This document shows, piece after piece, positions 7,778 to 14,885 of a stretch of 20,492 bases of DNA. The stretch covers positions 1 to 20,492 of the forward strand of contig NZ_AJZM02000068.1 in the NCBI RefSeq assembly GCF_000272405.2, given 5' to 3'. Each line of letters starts with the position of its first letter. Position 1 is the first letter of the stretch. The stretch comes from Vibrio tasmaniensis 1F-187. GTDB lineage: Bacteria; Pseudomonadota; Gammaproteobacteria; Enterobacterales; Vibrionaceae. The notes beneath the pieces were generated by a model. It saw only the letters and a list, made by a program, of their open reading frames with translations. It made no database searches and was not told the DNA's origin. A program made the position numbers and the translations under genes.

Positions 7778-7941
7778 AGAGCGAGAACACCACAATAAAA
7801 CAAAGCAGCTATTTGCGTGGTTTCTTTTCATTGCGCCCGTTATCAAAGTTTAAGGACATTAACTGGTTAAGGTAACAATAGGTCGCTATTCTAAAGTTAA
7901 AGTAAGCTTTAAATATTTATGATCTCAGGGATAGTGTAACA

Positions 7942-8382
7942 ATGAGAAACATCGTATACCTCAGCATCGGCCAGTTGGCAGAGCGCAGTGGCGTGGCTCC
8001 TTCGGCGTTACGTTTTTACGAAACCAAGGGGTTGATTGCTTCAATTCGTACTAACGGAAATCAACGCAGGTATCAGTCGGCGATGTTGCGTCGAATCGCG
8101 CTGATACAAGTCGCGCAGTCAATAGGCTTCACGCTGGAAGAGATCACCGAAGAGTTATCGACACTGCCGATGAACCATACCGCGACTAAGCGAGATTGGG
8201 AGCGCGTTGCTAAGAAGTGGCAGGGGCAACTCGACAGTAAAATGGCGCAGATTAAATCGCTACAAGAGAACTTAACAGGTTGTATCGGCTGTGGGTGTTT
8301 GAGTATGCAGAAATGCCACTTGTTGAACCCTGAAGATATTTTGCATGATCAAGGGCAGGGCGCACAACGGATCGTTGAGTAG
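7942..8382 (+). CDS. soxR: Redox-sensing transcriptional regulator SoxR
   Basis: This is a MerR-family protein of 146 residues. The winged helix-turn-helix (about 8-75: SIGQLAERSGVAPSALRFYETKGLI, GNQRRYQ) is followed by a dimerising helix (about 82-112) and the [2Fe-2S] ligand cluster CIGCGCLSMQKC, with cysteines 114, 117, 119 and 125. The cluster spacing is the same as in E. coli SoxR, and this signature separates SoxR from other MerR proteins. Oxidation of the cluster turns on target promoters by untwisting the spacer. A SoxR box lies ahead of the upstream FMN reductase gene. There is no soxS in the window. I see no second box directly upstream of soxR, so it may be read partly from the reductase promoter. 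The 3' end is 17 bp from the convergent chbG, with no clear terminator between. Confidence 0.95.
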   Translation: MRNIVYLSIGQLAERSGVAPSALRFYETKGLIASIRTNGNQRRYQSAMLRRIALIQVAQSIGFTLEEITEELSTLPMNHTATKRDWERVAKKWQGQLDSKMAQIKSLQENLTGCIGCGCLSMQKCHLLNPEDILHDQGQGAQRIVE

Positions 8383-8399
8383 CCCTGAATTAATGTATC

Positions 8400-9164
8400 T
8401 TATCTGAGATCGTCGAATCCAATGCACTCAATCTGATGGTCAGCCAACCACTGTTTTAGCGCAGGGCTAGTGAGAAGTTGATGCTCTTCGACGCGTTTAT
8501 CACTATAGCTTGATAGGGACTTAAGCTGTTCACTTGCCACTGATGAAGGGTGGCACATTAACTCAAGCACACCATCAGGCATCATAGTTTGGTAGCTCAG
8601 CAATAAATCTTGCAGGCCATTAAGCGATACGCCTTCGTCAAAGAAACGCATATCGAAAGCATCTGGCGTTGGCACTCGCAGTGCATCTTGGCCACTTAGG
8701 ATGTTATCAATTCGTCTAACTGGAAGACCAATGCGATTCACTGTGTGGGTAAACGCTGCTTTTAGAGATTTAAATACACCACCAAAGTGATGGCTGTCGA
8801 TATGGTTAATCTTTAAACCGGCATCGACAGCGGCTTGATATTGCGCGTTGAGTTCGAGCATCACCTCATCTTCATTCACGTCTGATTTATCGAACAGGGT
8901 GACGTTGCTAAAGAAGTGGCCGTGTTCTTCGACTAAGCTCGGAACTAACTCTGGTGAAGTCAGTGGTTTGCCTGCGGTGACCGTAAAGTGCAAGCCAACT
9001 TCAGGGACTAAACCTTGATGATAGAGCTCAATCGCGTGCTGTGTACCCGGTTGATTCATCATGATGGTGGTCGACTTAACCAACCCCGCCTTGAAGCAGT
9101 CAACGATGCCATGGTTCACGCTTTCAGTGAGGCCGAAATCATCGGCGTTGAGTATCAATTTCAT
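8400..9164 (-). CDS. chbG: Chitooligosaccharide deacetylase ChbG (YdjC family)
   Basis: The protein has 254 residues from ATG 9164; AAGAGG is better spaced for it than for the adjacent ATG at 9167. Numbering from 9167, the YdjC-family metal site is visible: NADDFG (D9, D10) at the N-terminus, H60 in GLHFTVTAGKPL, and H122/H126 in NHIDSHHFG. These match the aspartate and histidine ligands of E. coli ChbG, which removes one acetyl group from chitobiose or chitotriose (and their phosphates) so that the operon inducer can form and ChbF can act. The gene follows chbF on the same strand, so both probably share a transcript; a 22-bp tandem repeat lies between them. Confidence 0.88.
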   Translation of the reverse strand: MKLILNADDFGLTESVNHGIVDCFKAGLVKSTTIMMNQPGTQHAIELYHQGLVPEVGLHFTVTAGKPLTSPELVPSLVEEHGHFFSNVTLFDKSDVNEDEVMLELNAQYQAAVDAGLKINHIDSHHFGGVFKSLKAAFTHTVNRIGLPVRRIDNILSGQDALRVPTPDAFDMRFFDEGVSLNGLQDLLLSYQTMMPDGVLELMCHPSSVASEQLKSLSSYSDKRVEEHQLLTSPALKQWLADHQIECIGFDDLR

Positions 9165-9214
9165 CATGACCTCTTATTAAAAGATTTGGATTCAATATCT
9201 TGAATTAGCTCTGC

Positions 9215-9302
9215 TGTCATTGAGCTCATTAGCTTGTTATCACCGAGCTTATTAACTGTTATCACTGAGCTCATTAGCTGTTATCACCGAGCTTATTAGT
9301 GG
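9215..9302. repeat. 22-bp tandem repeat, about four copies, between chbF and chbG
   Basis: Three exact-length units occur at 9237-9258, 9259-9280 and 9281-9302, each beginning TTATCAC[C/T]GAGCT and continuing with [T/C]ATTA plus five variable bases. A degenerate fourth copy (about 9215-9236) precedes them. Units 1 and 3 carry TGAGCTC and units 2 and 4 carry CGAGCTT, so the pattern also repeats at 44 bp. It is non-coding. Confidence 0.85.
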
Positions 9303-9318
9303 CTAACAAAATGCCACA

Positions 9319-10647
9319 TTAAGCGAGTCGATGAGCGAACGCAGGCATGAAGTCTAAGTTCTCGCGAATGGTTTCTTGCAAAGCCTCGTCGATGTGCGAA
9401 CCACTATCGACGATAGGGTTTAAGATCAGGGCACGTTTTGCTGTTGCGATGTCACCCGTCATCGCCGCTTTAACGGTCAAGGTTTCAAACTCTTTCATCT
9501 GCTGAATCAAGCGCAGCGTGTCGCTATCAAAAGGTTCAACGTTGAGTGGCAGGATCGCACTGCTGGTGATTACCGAACTTACTTCTACCGCACAATCATC
9601 GGGTAATCCTTGAATCGCACCATTGTTGCGAGTGTTGACGTGCATGATAGAACGTTTGTTGTTGTGAATACTGCTCATCAGCTCACAGGCCGCTTCAGAG
9701 TAGTAAGCACCGCCTCGTTCTTCTAACAATTTAGGCTTGGTATCGAGCATGGGATCTTTGTAGATCTCTAACAACTGTTGCTCAACCTTGGCAACTAGGT
9801 CTGCGCGATTGGTGTTGCTTTCGGACGCAGCAAACTCTTTGTCTAAGATATCTCTGGATTGGTAGTAGTAACGTAGGTAAGCACAAGGAACGATGTTCAG
9901 AGAACGAATCAATTCAGAGTCCCACTCAAAAGGAGGGATGTTCTTTGGCATCATTTGATCGTTACCACCAAGGAGTTGTTCGATGAGTTCTCCCAACTTG
10001 TCTTCACCTTTATGAAGCACCTTACGAGCCCACACTAGGTGATTTAATCCGGCAATTTGCATCGTGATATCTTTACGTTCTGCGTCGAGCATTTTCGCCG
10101 CGCCTAGCTCCATGTTGACGGGAACGTTACATAGACCAACGGTTTTAATGGTTGAGTGCTTAATCAGTGCTTCCGTTACCATGCCTGATGGGTTGGTGAA
10201 GTTGAGTAACCACGCATTCGGACACAGTTGTTCCATCTCTTTCGCTATATCGAGTGCAATCGGAATGGTTCGGCACGCATTAGAGAAGCCACCCAAGCCA
10301 TTGGTCTCTTGGCCGATCATGCGATACTTCAGAGCAATCCTCTCGTCACGTAATCTTGCTTCCATTCTTCCTGCGCGAAATTGTGAGCAGACAAAATTGG
10401 CGTCTTTCAGGGCTGATTTTCGATCTGTGGTGAGGTGAACATTAATCTCACAGCCTGCTTTGTTTATCATTCGCTTGGTGAGCGCCGCGATTATCTCTGC
10501 TTTTTCCATGCCTTGTTCGATATCGACCAACCACAGATCAGAGATAGGTAATTCGTGATGGCGCTTGAGCAGTCCTTCAACGAGCTCTGGGGTGTAACTT
10601 GATCCACCACCAATCACAGTTACTTTGAGTTTTTGATTCTGTTGCAT
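9319..10647 (-). CDS. chbF: 6-phospho-beta-glucosidase, GH4 family (ChbF-like)
   Basis: Counting from ATG 10647 (442 residues; GGTGA is well placed upstream, unlike for ATG 10659), the GH4 family motifs are clear: NAD+ binding GGGSSYTPE (13-21), GQETNG (112-117), NFTNPSG (149-155), and the metal ligands CN (C173) and NH (H203). The RGGAYYSEAACE segment in the C-terminal half is also typical. GH4 enzymes hydrolyse 6-phosphorylated disaccharides by an NAD+ and Mn2+ dependent oxidation-elimination mechanism; ChbF acts on chitobiose-6-phosphate after ChbG has deacetylated it, and cellobiose-6-phosphate is also used. The neighbour chbG supports this. No PTS transporter lies in the window, so the sugar phosphate must come from elsewhere. 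Confidence 0.88.
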   Translation of the reverse strand: MQQNQKLKVTVIGGGSSYTPELVEGLLKRHHELPISDLWLVDIEQGMEKAEIIAALTKRMINKAGCEINVHLTTDRKSALKDANFVCSQFRAGRMEARLRDERIALKYRMIGQETNGLGGFSNACRTIPIALDIAKEMEQLCPNAWLLNFTNPSGMVTEALIKHSTIKTVGLCNVPVNMELGAAKMLDAERKDITMQIAGLNHLVWARKVLHKGEDKLGELIEQLLGGNDQMMPKNIPPFEWDSELIRSLNIVPCAYLRYYYQSRDILDKEFAASESNTNRADLVAKVEQQLLEIYKDPMLDTKPKLLEERGGAYYSEAACELMSSIHNNKRSIMHVNTRNNGAIQGLPDDCAVEVSSVITSSAILPLNVEPFDSDTLRLIQQMKEFETLTVKAAMTGDIATAKRALILNPIVDSGSHIDEALQETIRENLDFMPAFAHRLA

Positions 10648-10685
10648 GCTGTTCACCATTTTATGTTGTAGATTACTTGGTTTAA

Positions 10686-10713
10686 TTTATATGATGGTTA
10701 CATACGCCGACAA
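10686..10713 (-). promoter_or_regulatory. Possible sigma-70 promoter for chbF
   Basis: On the minus strand, -35 TTGTCG (10713-10708) and -10 TATAAA (10691-10686) are 16 bp apart in the chbF/LysR divergent gap. The start would lie about 30 bp before the ATG at 10647. Motif match only. Confidence 0.4.
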
Positions 10714-10751
10714 ACCAGTTACGACGACTTATGAATTAGTGGGGTTAATGC

Positions 10752-11636
10752 ATGGGGCTGTTCGAAAATCGCCAACAAACGCTGTCACTGCTGCACACCT
10801 TCAGTGTTGCGGCTAAACATTTAAGCTTTACGCTTGCCGCCGATGAGCTCTTCTTAACGCAGGGAGGGGTCAGCCATCGCATTAAAAAACTCGAACAACA
10901 ATTGAAGTTCAACCTGTTTGTGCGCAAGACAAGAAAGCTCGAACTGACGCCAGAAGGTCAGCGCGTGTTATCCATGTTGAACGTCTCGTTTGAGTCTATC
11001 TTTTCCGAACTCATGGATATTCAAACGGGTGAGCTAAGCGGGGAGTTATATATCGCGACATCGCCTTATTTCGCTTCCTCGTGGTTGATGCCGCGCTTGC
11101 CAGAGTTCAGACGCTTGTATCCGAATCTAAGCATCAAACTGCAAACCAAACAGAGCCAGTCAGACTTCCAGTTTGAACCTTATGACGTGGCAATTTTCTA
11201 TAGCGAAGGCCATTACCCAAACCATTACAGCGAGCGATTATTCAGTGGAGTAAGAACTCCTGTGTGCAGCCCTGAATACGCGAAACACTTCAAACTAGAC
11301 CAAGGCATTCAACACTTAGACGATGTTCGCTTCATTCACAGTGGCGATATCACTGCGTGGCAGCGTTGGTTGTATGAAGCTCAAAGTGATACCAACTGCG
11401 CACTTCAGTGTGACTATTACAGTGATAATCGCTTGGCGATGGATGCGGCGATATTATCGATGGGGCTGGCACTAGGGCGGTTAGAGTTTATGACACCGCA
11501 GATTGAACAAGGCTTATTGGTCGCGCCTCTTATGAGCATTGAATCGGGCAAAGGGTATGATTTAGTGTGTCCGAAAGGCATGGAGCAACGAACTAAGTTT
11601 CAGGTGTTTGCTCAATGGGTTAAGCAACAGTTGTGA
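10752..11636 (+). CDS. LysR-family transcriptional regulator (DsdC/GcvA-like)
   Basis: The protein has 294 residues, a standard LysR size. The N-terminal winged helix-turn-helix lies at about 12-70 (LHTFSVAAKHLSFTLAADELFLTQGGVSHRIKKLEQQL), followed by a linker helix and a periplasmic-binding-protein-like effector domain (about 95-290, with YIATSPYFASSWLMPRLPEF, VCSPEYA and the late MGLALGR). The recognition helix and SPEYA segment resemble DsdC/GcvA proteins; the effector is not deducible. It is divergent from chbF across 104 bp (from the proposed chbF ATG), the classic arrangement for a LysR protein controlling the neighbouring operon, so it may regulate chbFG. In E. coli chb is controlled by ChbR (AraC type), so this would be a different control logic. 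A GTGGGG lies 8 bp or so before the ATG. Confidence 0.88.
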   Translation: MGLFENRQQTLSLLHTFSVAAKHLSFTLAADELFLTQGGVSHRIKKLEQQLKFNLFVRKTRKLELTPEGQRVLSMLNVSFESIFSELMDIQTGELSGELYIATSPYFASSWLMPRLPEFRRLYPNLSIKLQTKQSQSDFQFEPYDVAIFYSEGHYPNHYSERLFSGVRTPVCSPEYAKHFKLDQGIQHLDDVRFIHSGDITAWQRWLYEAQSDTNCALQCDYYSDNRLAMDAAILSMGLALGRLEFMTPQIEQGLLVAPLMSIESGKGYDLVCPKGMEQRTKFQVFAQWVKQQL

Positions 11637-11712
11637 CCGAATAGCGTGCCTAGACAAACACGAATTATAGGTCTAGTTTAGGTGGTTCTTTCAATAAAAG
11701 AAGAGGTTAGTT

Positions 11713-12093
11713 ATGTTCAGCCATGTTTTTCTCGGTACCAAAGATATTGAACGCGCGAAGGCTTTTTATGACCCAATCATGAAAGTGCTTGGTTATAGCG
11801 AAGGTTCTGTTGATCCCAAAGGGCGCTGTGTTTACGTTAGCCAAACGGGTGTGTTGGGTTTAACGAAGCCGATTGATGGTCAGCCTGCGACTCACGGCAA
11901 CGGTATGACGGTGGGTTTTCTTGCATCCTCCCCAGAAGTTGTAGATGAGTGGCATCGTGTTGGCGTCGAAAATGGCGGTACCAGTATTGAAAATGGCCCC
12001 GGAGCGAGAGGTTCTGACGAGCGTCGCTTGTACATGGCTTATTTGCGAGATCCTGATGGAAACAAGATCTGTGCAACTCACTTTATGCCATAA
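11713..12093 (+). CDS. VOC-superfamily (glyoxalase/dioxygenase fold) protein
   Basis: The 126-residue protein has the paired beta-alpha-beta-beta-beta fold of the vicinal oxygen chelate superfamily. The opening FSHVFLGTKDIERAKAFYDPIMKVLGY is the standard first half, with a histidine (H4) in the metal-ligand position. H61 starts the second module (THGNGMTVGF) and RLYMAYLRDPDGNKI is the usual C-terminal end. Members include glyoxalase I, fosfomycin-type thiol transferases and dioxygenases, so substrate cannot be read off. AGAGG lies 7 bp before the ATG. It is followed closely by a globin gene on the same strand, which suggests one transcript. Confidence 0.88.
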   Translation: MFSHVFLGTKDIERAKAFYDPIMKVLGYSEGSVDPKGRCVYVSQTGVLGLTKPIDGQPATHGNGMTVGFLASSPEVVDEWHRVGVENGGTSIENGPGARGSDERRLYMAYLRDPDGNKICATHFMP

Positions 12094-12137
12094 TGGCTTA
12101 TACTTAGATGACATGGACTGTTAAGGATCGCTGGCGA

Positions 12138-12557
12138 ATGCGAAGAACCAACAAAATGACACCTAATGAACTGTTTTATGAAAGCTTTGAGCGTTGCAGG
12201 ATCGATGAAGAATTTCTAGAAACATTTTTGGCGGACTTCTGCGAACACAACCCTAGGTTTTCAGAGCGATTTGAAAACATAGGGTTAGAGCAACAAACCA
12301 AGATGCTTAAAGCTTCAATCATCCTTATCTATAACTCTGCAGGTCTGCCGAGCGTACGAAATTCGGTGAGAAAGCTTGGGAAGCGACATAAAGATTTAGG
12401 CATGGATATTTCTGAGCAAGAGCTCAACGAGTGGTTTAATTCCTTGCTCAATACGGTTAAAAAATACGATCCACTTTATGATGAAAATATCGAACAAGCT
12501 TGGGCACATACCTTGGAAACAGGACTTGCTATCATGAAGAAAGAGTGTGTAGTCTGA
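12138..12557 (+). CDS. Single-domain globin
   Basis: The product (139 residues from ATG 12138; in-frame ATGs at 12108 and 12156 are alternatives) is an all-helical globin-like protein. FLETFLADFCEHNPRFSERFEN reads as helices A-C, QTKMLKASIILIYNSAG as helix E, and RKLGKRHKDLGMDIS contains the proximal F-helix histidine (H84 in this numbering) in the pattern seen in bacterial sensor-type globins. The segment LNEWFNSLLNTVKKYDP (G helix) and AWAHTLETGLAIMKKE (H helix) complete the fold. It probably binds haem and could scavenge or sense O2 or NO. No output domain is attached. AAGGA lies 10 bp before ATG 12138. The VOC gene is just upstream (44 bp), so the pair may share a transcript. Confidence 0.78.
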   Translation: MRRTNKMTPNELFYESFERCRIDEEFLETFLADFCEHNPRFSERFENIGLEQQTKMLKASIILIYNSAGLPSVRNSVRKLGKRHKDLGMDISEQELNEWFNSLLNTVKKYDPLYDENIEQAWAHTLETGLAIMKKECVV

Positions 12558-12572
12558 ATCAAAAAATGTACA

Positions 12573-12607
12573 AAGTAAGCCCCACACAACAAGAGGCTTA
12601 CTTTTTT
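12573..12607 (+). terminator. Rho-independent terminator, probably bidirectional
   Basis: AAGTAAGCC (12573-12581) pairs with GGCTTACTT (12595-12603), followed by T bases. It lies between the globin gene and the convergent outer-membrane protein gene. Confidence 0.85.
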
Positions 12608-12617
12608 ATCGACTCAA

Positions 12618-13202
12618 TTAAAAGGTAAAGCCTGCTTGGATACTCAGTACCGACTCAGCGGTATACCAACCAGTACTTCCGCCGAACTCATACCAATCAA
12701 ATCCAGCTCGAGTCACAAACTTGGAGTGGCCGAAAACTGGTTTTAGTGACTTGTATTCTGCGCCGATGCCGTAAGTTAAGCCAAAATCACCATGGGACCC
12801 TTTGTGGACTTCATTATTATCGCTAGATCGGAACACCAATTTGGTATCTGAGTGTGCGTAAAACGCGCCCGCCTTACCATAAACAGCGAAGTTTTCGCTG
12901 AAGCTGTGCTTATACATAGGTGTTAATGAAAGCATTAAAGAATCGAACTCTTGCTCTGTTTGAAGCACCTTGTCACCATTATAGCTAGTAGACTTATCGT
13001 CAGTGCTGATAACAAGTAACGTCGATTCAATATACCAATTGCTTTGAACGATCTGGCTACCTAACGTGAATTGAGCGCCAACGTCACCGCTATCCATACC
13101 TACACCACCTAATGTGTACATTTCGTTTGATGCGAAAGCTGAAGTTGATGCGATCCCCGTAACTGAGGCAATCGTAAGAGCCGCTAAGACTAATTTTTTC
13201 AT
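12618..13202 (-). CDS. Outer-membrane beta-barrel protein
   Basis: The 194-residue protein begins with a clean signal peptide (MKKLVLAALTIASVTGIAST...SAFA, cleaved after residue 24). The mature part alternates short hydrophobic and polar stretches typical of a small barrel of about eight strands (YTLGGVGMDSGDVGAQFTLG, WYIESTLLVIS, FAVYGKAGAFYAH, FGLTYGIGAEYK, RAGFDWYEFGG), and it ends in a phenylalanine (IQAGFTF), the signal for BAM-mediated insertion. It resembles the OmpA/OmpX-like or Ail-like opacity porin family (OMP_b-brl) without a specific assignment. AGAG lies about 9 bp before the ATG. It shares a bidirectional terminator with the convergent globin gene. Confidence 0.82.
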   Translation of the reverse strand: MKKLVLAALTIASVTGIASTSAFASNEMYTLGGVGMDSGDVGAQFTLGSQIVQSNWYIESTLLVISTDDKSTSYNGDKVLQTEQEFDSLMLSLTPMYKHSFSENFAVYGKAGAFYAHSDTKLVFRSSDNNEVHKGSHGDFGLTYGIGAEYKSLKPVFGHSKFVTRAGFDWYEFGGSTGWYTAESVLSIQAGFTF

Positions 13203-13579
13203 TGTTTTTACTCTGGTTTGTAAATTTCGGGAGAGGATTTTAGCGGCATTTTCAAAATAAAAAACACTGTTCGAATGGGCGATGGTAAGATTAAATGAAG
13301 ATTAAATATCTCAAAACATAAGCCTGTATTTCCATGATCTAAAATTACAATTTTTTAGATGGATCAAATGCGCGGTGTGCGAGAGTTAGTCTATGATTTA
13401 ATGGGTTTTCTATGAGGGAGGGCGGTGCATGTTTCACGCAGAAAAACCTCTGGCGACGGAGGTCATCACCAGAGATAAGAATCATTCGAGGCTTACGTTT
13501 TAATTGAAATTAAATCCAAATGACCAATGTTGGGTTGGCATTGGATTGGCCGAGGTTCTAACACGTTACGATAATCGGA
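13203..13579. other. 377-bp intergenic region between two leftward barrel genes
   Basis: I see no convincing gene; a short forward frame across 13504-13704 is a shadow. The region should hold the promoter of the left barrel gene. It contains three stem-loop candidates: ATCTAAAA/TTTTAGAT at 13337-13360 (A/T-rich, weak), the strong terminator at 13442-13474, and CCAATG/CATTGG at 13524-13544. Confidence 0.55.
13442..13474 (-). terminator. Rho-independent terminator downstream of the second barrel gene
   Basis: Read on the minus strand, CTCTGGTGATG pairs with CGTCGCCAGAG over 11 bp with two wobbles around a five-base loop (ACCTC), and the T run (GTTTTTC) follows. It lies about 105 bp beyond the stop of the 13580-14347 gene. 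Confidence 0.72.
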
Positions 13580-14347
13580 TTAAAAGTGAGCAGCCCAACC
13601 AATCAGGAACCCTTGCGATGCGGTATCGTATTCAAAGGTACCTTTATTTTCGTAATCAACCCAAGTGGATTTATACGCCAGATTTAAATCCGACCAGTCG
13701 TTAATTTGATAGCGAGCGCCGGTTAACAGAGATGAGGTAAAGTCGGTATCGCTTCCAAGGCCCATATCTAAGCTCGTGTGCACAGTCCAATTTTTGTTGA
13801 GTTCCTTGGTCCAACGAACGCCTATCAGATAATCAATCCAATCTTCTTCTAAAGATCTTGAATTCAGGGTTGTCCCGCTGTTTGTGTAGAGTTTGGAATC
13901 AATATCGTTATCCCACCAGCGTAATCCAACCATATAATCAATGGCACCAATGTCGTATTGGTAGCGTTTAAAGCCTTTTGCTTCTAAAACGCCTTGTCTG
14001 ATCTCAAGCTTGCCATTAAGAATGCCTGTGTTGCCAATGATTGAATCTGACTGTCCGCTCAGTTTCATGTAGCTGTAGTCAACGTAATAACCCCACTGAT
14101 TGTTATAGACCCCCTCTAGTCGAAGCATCGCCCCCATATCCAAATGATCCATGATGAACGCTGGGTCAACATCAACATCGCTGGACAAATTACCAATGGT
14201 GGTATCGCCACGAATATTCAGCGTCAGTGCGTAAATTTCAATGCTGTGTTGCCATTTTTTGGTGTCTGTTTGTGAGTCGGCCTGTTGCGCATTTACGGTT
14301 GAGCTAGCGACCAATGCAAATGTGAGAACGTAACGCCCTTTAGCCAT
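13580..14347 (-). CDS. Outer-membrane beta-barrel protein (hypothetical)
   Basis: Counting from ATG 14347 (AGGGAT upstream; 255 residues; an in-frame start at 14380 would put a charged tail before the signal), the first 20 residues (MAKGRYVLTFALVASSTVNA) form a signal peptide. The mature chain shows repeated amphipathic strands (WGYYVDYSYMKLSG, IGAIDYMVGLRWW, WIDYLIGVRW, VHTSLDMGLGS, SLLTGARYQI, DLNLAYKSTWVDYE) and ends in WAAHF, again a terminal phenylalanine. This is a barrel of at least eight strands. I do not know the family or function. It is divergent from the DUF4345/arylsulfatase operon, so it may help take up or respond to sulfated substrates, which is only an inference. Confidence 0.78.
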   Translation of the reverse strand: MAKGRYVLTFALVASSTVNAQQADSQTDTKKWQHSIEIYALTLNIRGDTTIGNLSSDVDVDPAFIMDHLDMGAMLRLEGVYNNQWGYYVDYSYMKLSGQSDSIIGNTGILNGKLEIRQGVLEAKGFKRYQYDIGAIDYMVGLRWWDNDIDSKLYTNSGTTLNSRSLEEDWIDYLIGVRWTKELNKNWTVHTSLDMGLGSDTDFTSSLLTGARYQINDWSDLNLAYKSTWVDYENKGTFEYDTASQGFLIGWAAHF

Positions 14348-14425
14348 ATTGATATCCCTATCTTCGGTGTGAAATAGCAAGGTTGTGAATGTTTGCTTTA
14401 ACCACTTGGTTTTTACATATGCAAC

Positions 14426-14453
14426 TTGTATAAGTCTGATTGTAGACTATGTT
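14426..14453 (+). promoter_or_regulatory. Possible promoter for the DUF4345-sulfatase operon
   Basis: A -35 TTGTAT (14426-14431) and a -10 TATGTT (14448-14453) are 16 bp apart. The spacer carries a dyad, AGTCT (14433-14437) and AGACT (14444-14448), that a repressor could use. Motif match only. Confidence 0.3.
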
Positions 14454-14486
14454 TTTTGAAAAGAGCCAAATTAAAAGAGTAAGGAT

Positions 14487-14876
14487 ATGAAGCAACAAAG
14501 CGTTTTTTTGTTCGTCGCAGTTATGGGTTTAACACCGATAGCTTTGTCGTATGGTTATGCCCCGGTTGTCTCCCTTGATTATCTTTTCGGAATTGATGCT
14601 AGCCCTATCAATGTCACTCATATCTTTCGTGCCGTGATGGGGTTGTACTTAGCGTTGGCTCTGTTTTGGATAGCAGGGGCGTTACTAAAGAAATACCGAC
14701 TGGCAGCACTCTACAGTTTGGTGGTCTTCATGTTGGGTTTGGCTGCCGGCCGAGTCATTAGCTTGTTGATAGATGGCATGCCTTACTGGCTACTTGTCGT
14801 TTATCTACTATTGGAGCTTGGCTTTGGTTTGGTAGGAATAAAAATGGTTCACAAAGAGCAATCTGAAACAGTATAA
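14487..14876 (+). CDS. DUF4345 four-helix membrane protein
   Basis: The 129-residue protein is hydrophobic, with four predicted membrane helices at about 5-24, 47-66, 72-94 and 98-120. The pattern fits DUF4345, including the conserved N-terminal half (GYAPVVSLDYLFGID...NVTHIFRAVMGLYLALALFW) and the RVISLLIDGMPYW segment. Its function is not established. AAGGAT lies just before the ATG. It is the first gene of a pair: the arylsulfatase starts 9 bp after its stop codon, so both are surely on one transcript. A membrane partner in export or sensing would be a guess. Confidence 0.85.
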   Translation: MKQQSVFLFVAVMGLTPIALSYGYAPVVSLDYLFGIDASPINVTHIFRAVMGLYLALALFWIAGALLKKYRLAALYSLVVFMLGLAAGRVISLLIDGMPYWLLVVYLLLELGFGLVGIKMVHKEQSETV

Positions 14877-14885
14877 GGACATTCT

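Noticed and set aside
11650..11676. CTAGAC/GTCTAG hairpin after the LysR gene
   Set aside because: The arms are only 6 bp with a 15-base loop and no T run follows, so I do not call a terminator.
13504..13704. A 66-codon forward frame
   Set aside because: It overlaps the 3' part of the outer-membrane barrel gene on the other strand, with no domain, ribosome site or hydrophobic pattern of its own.
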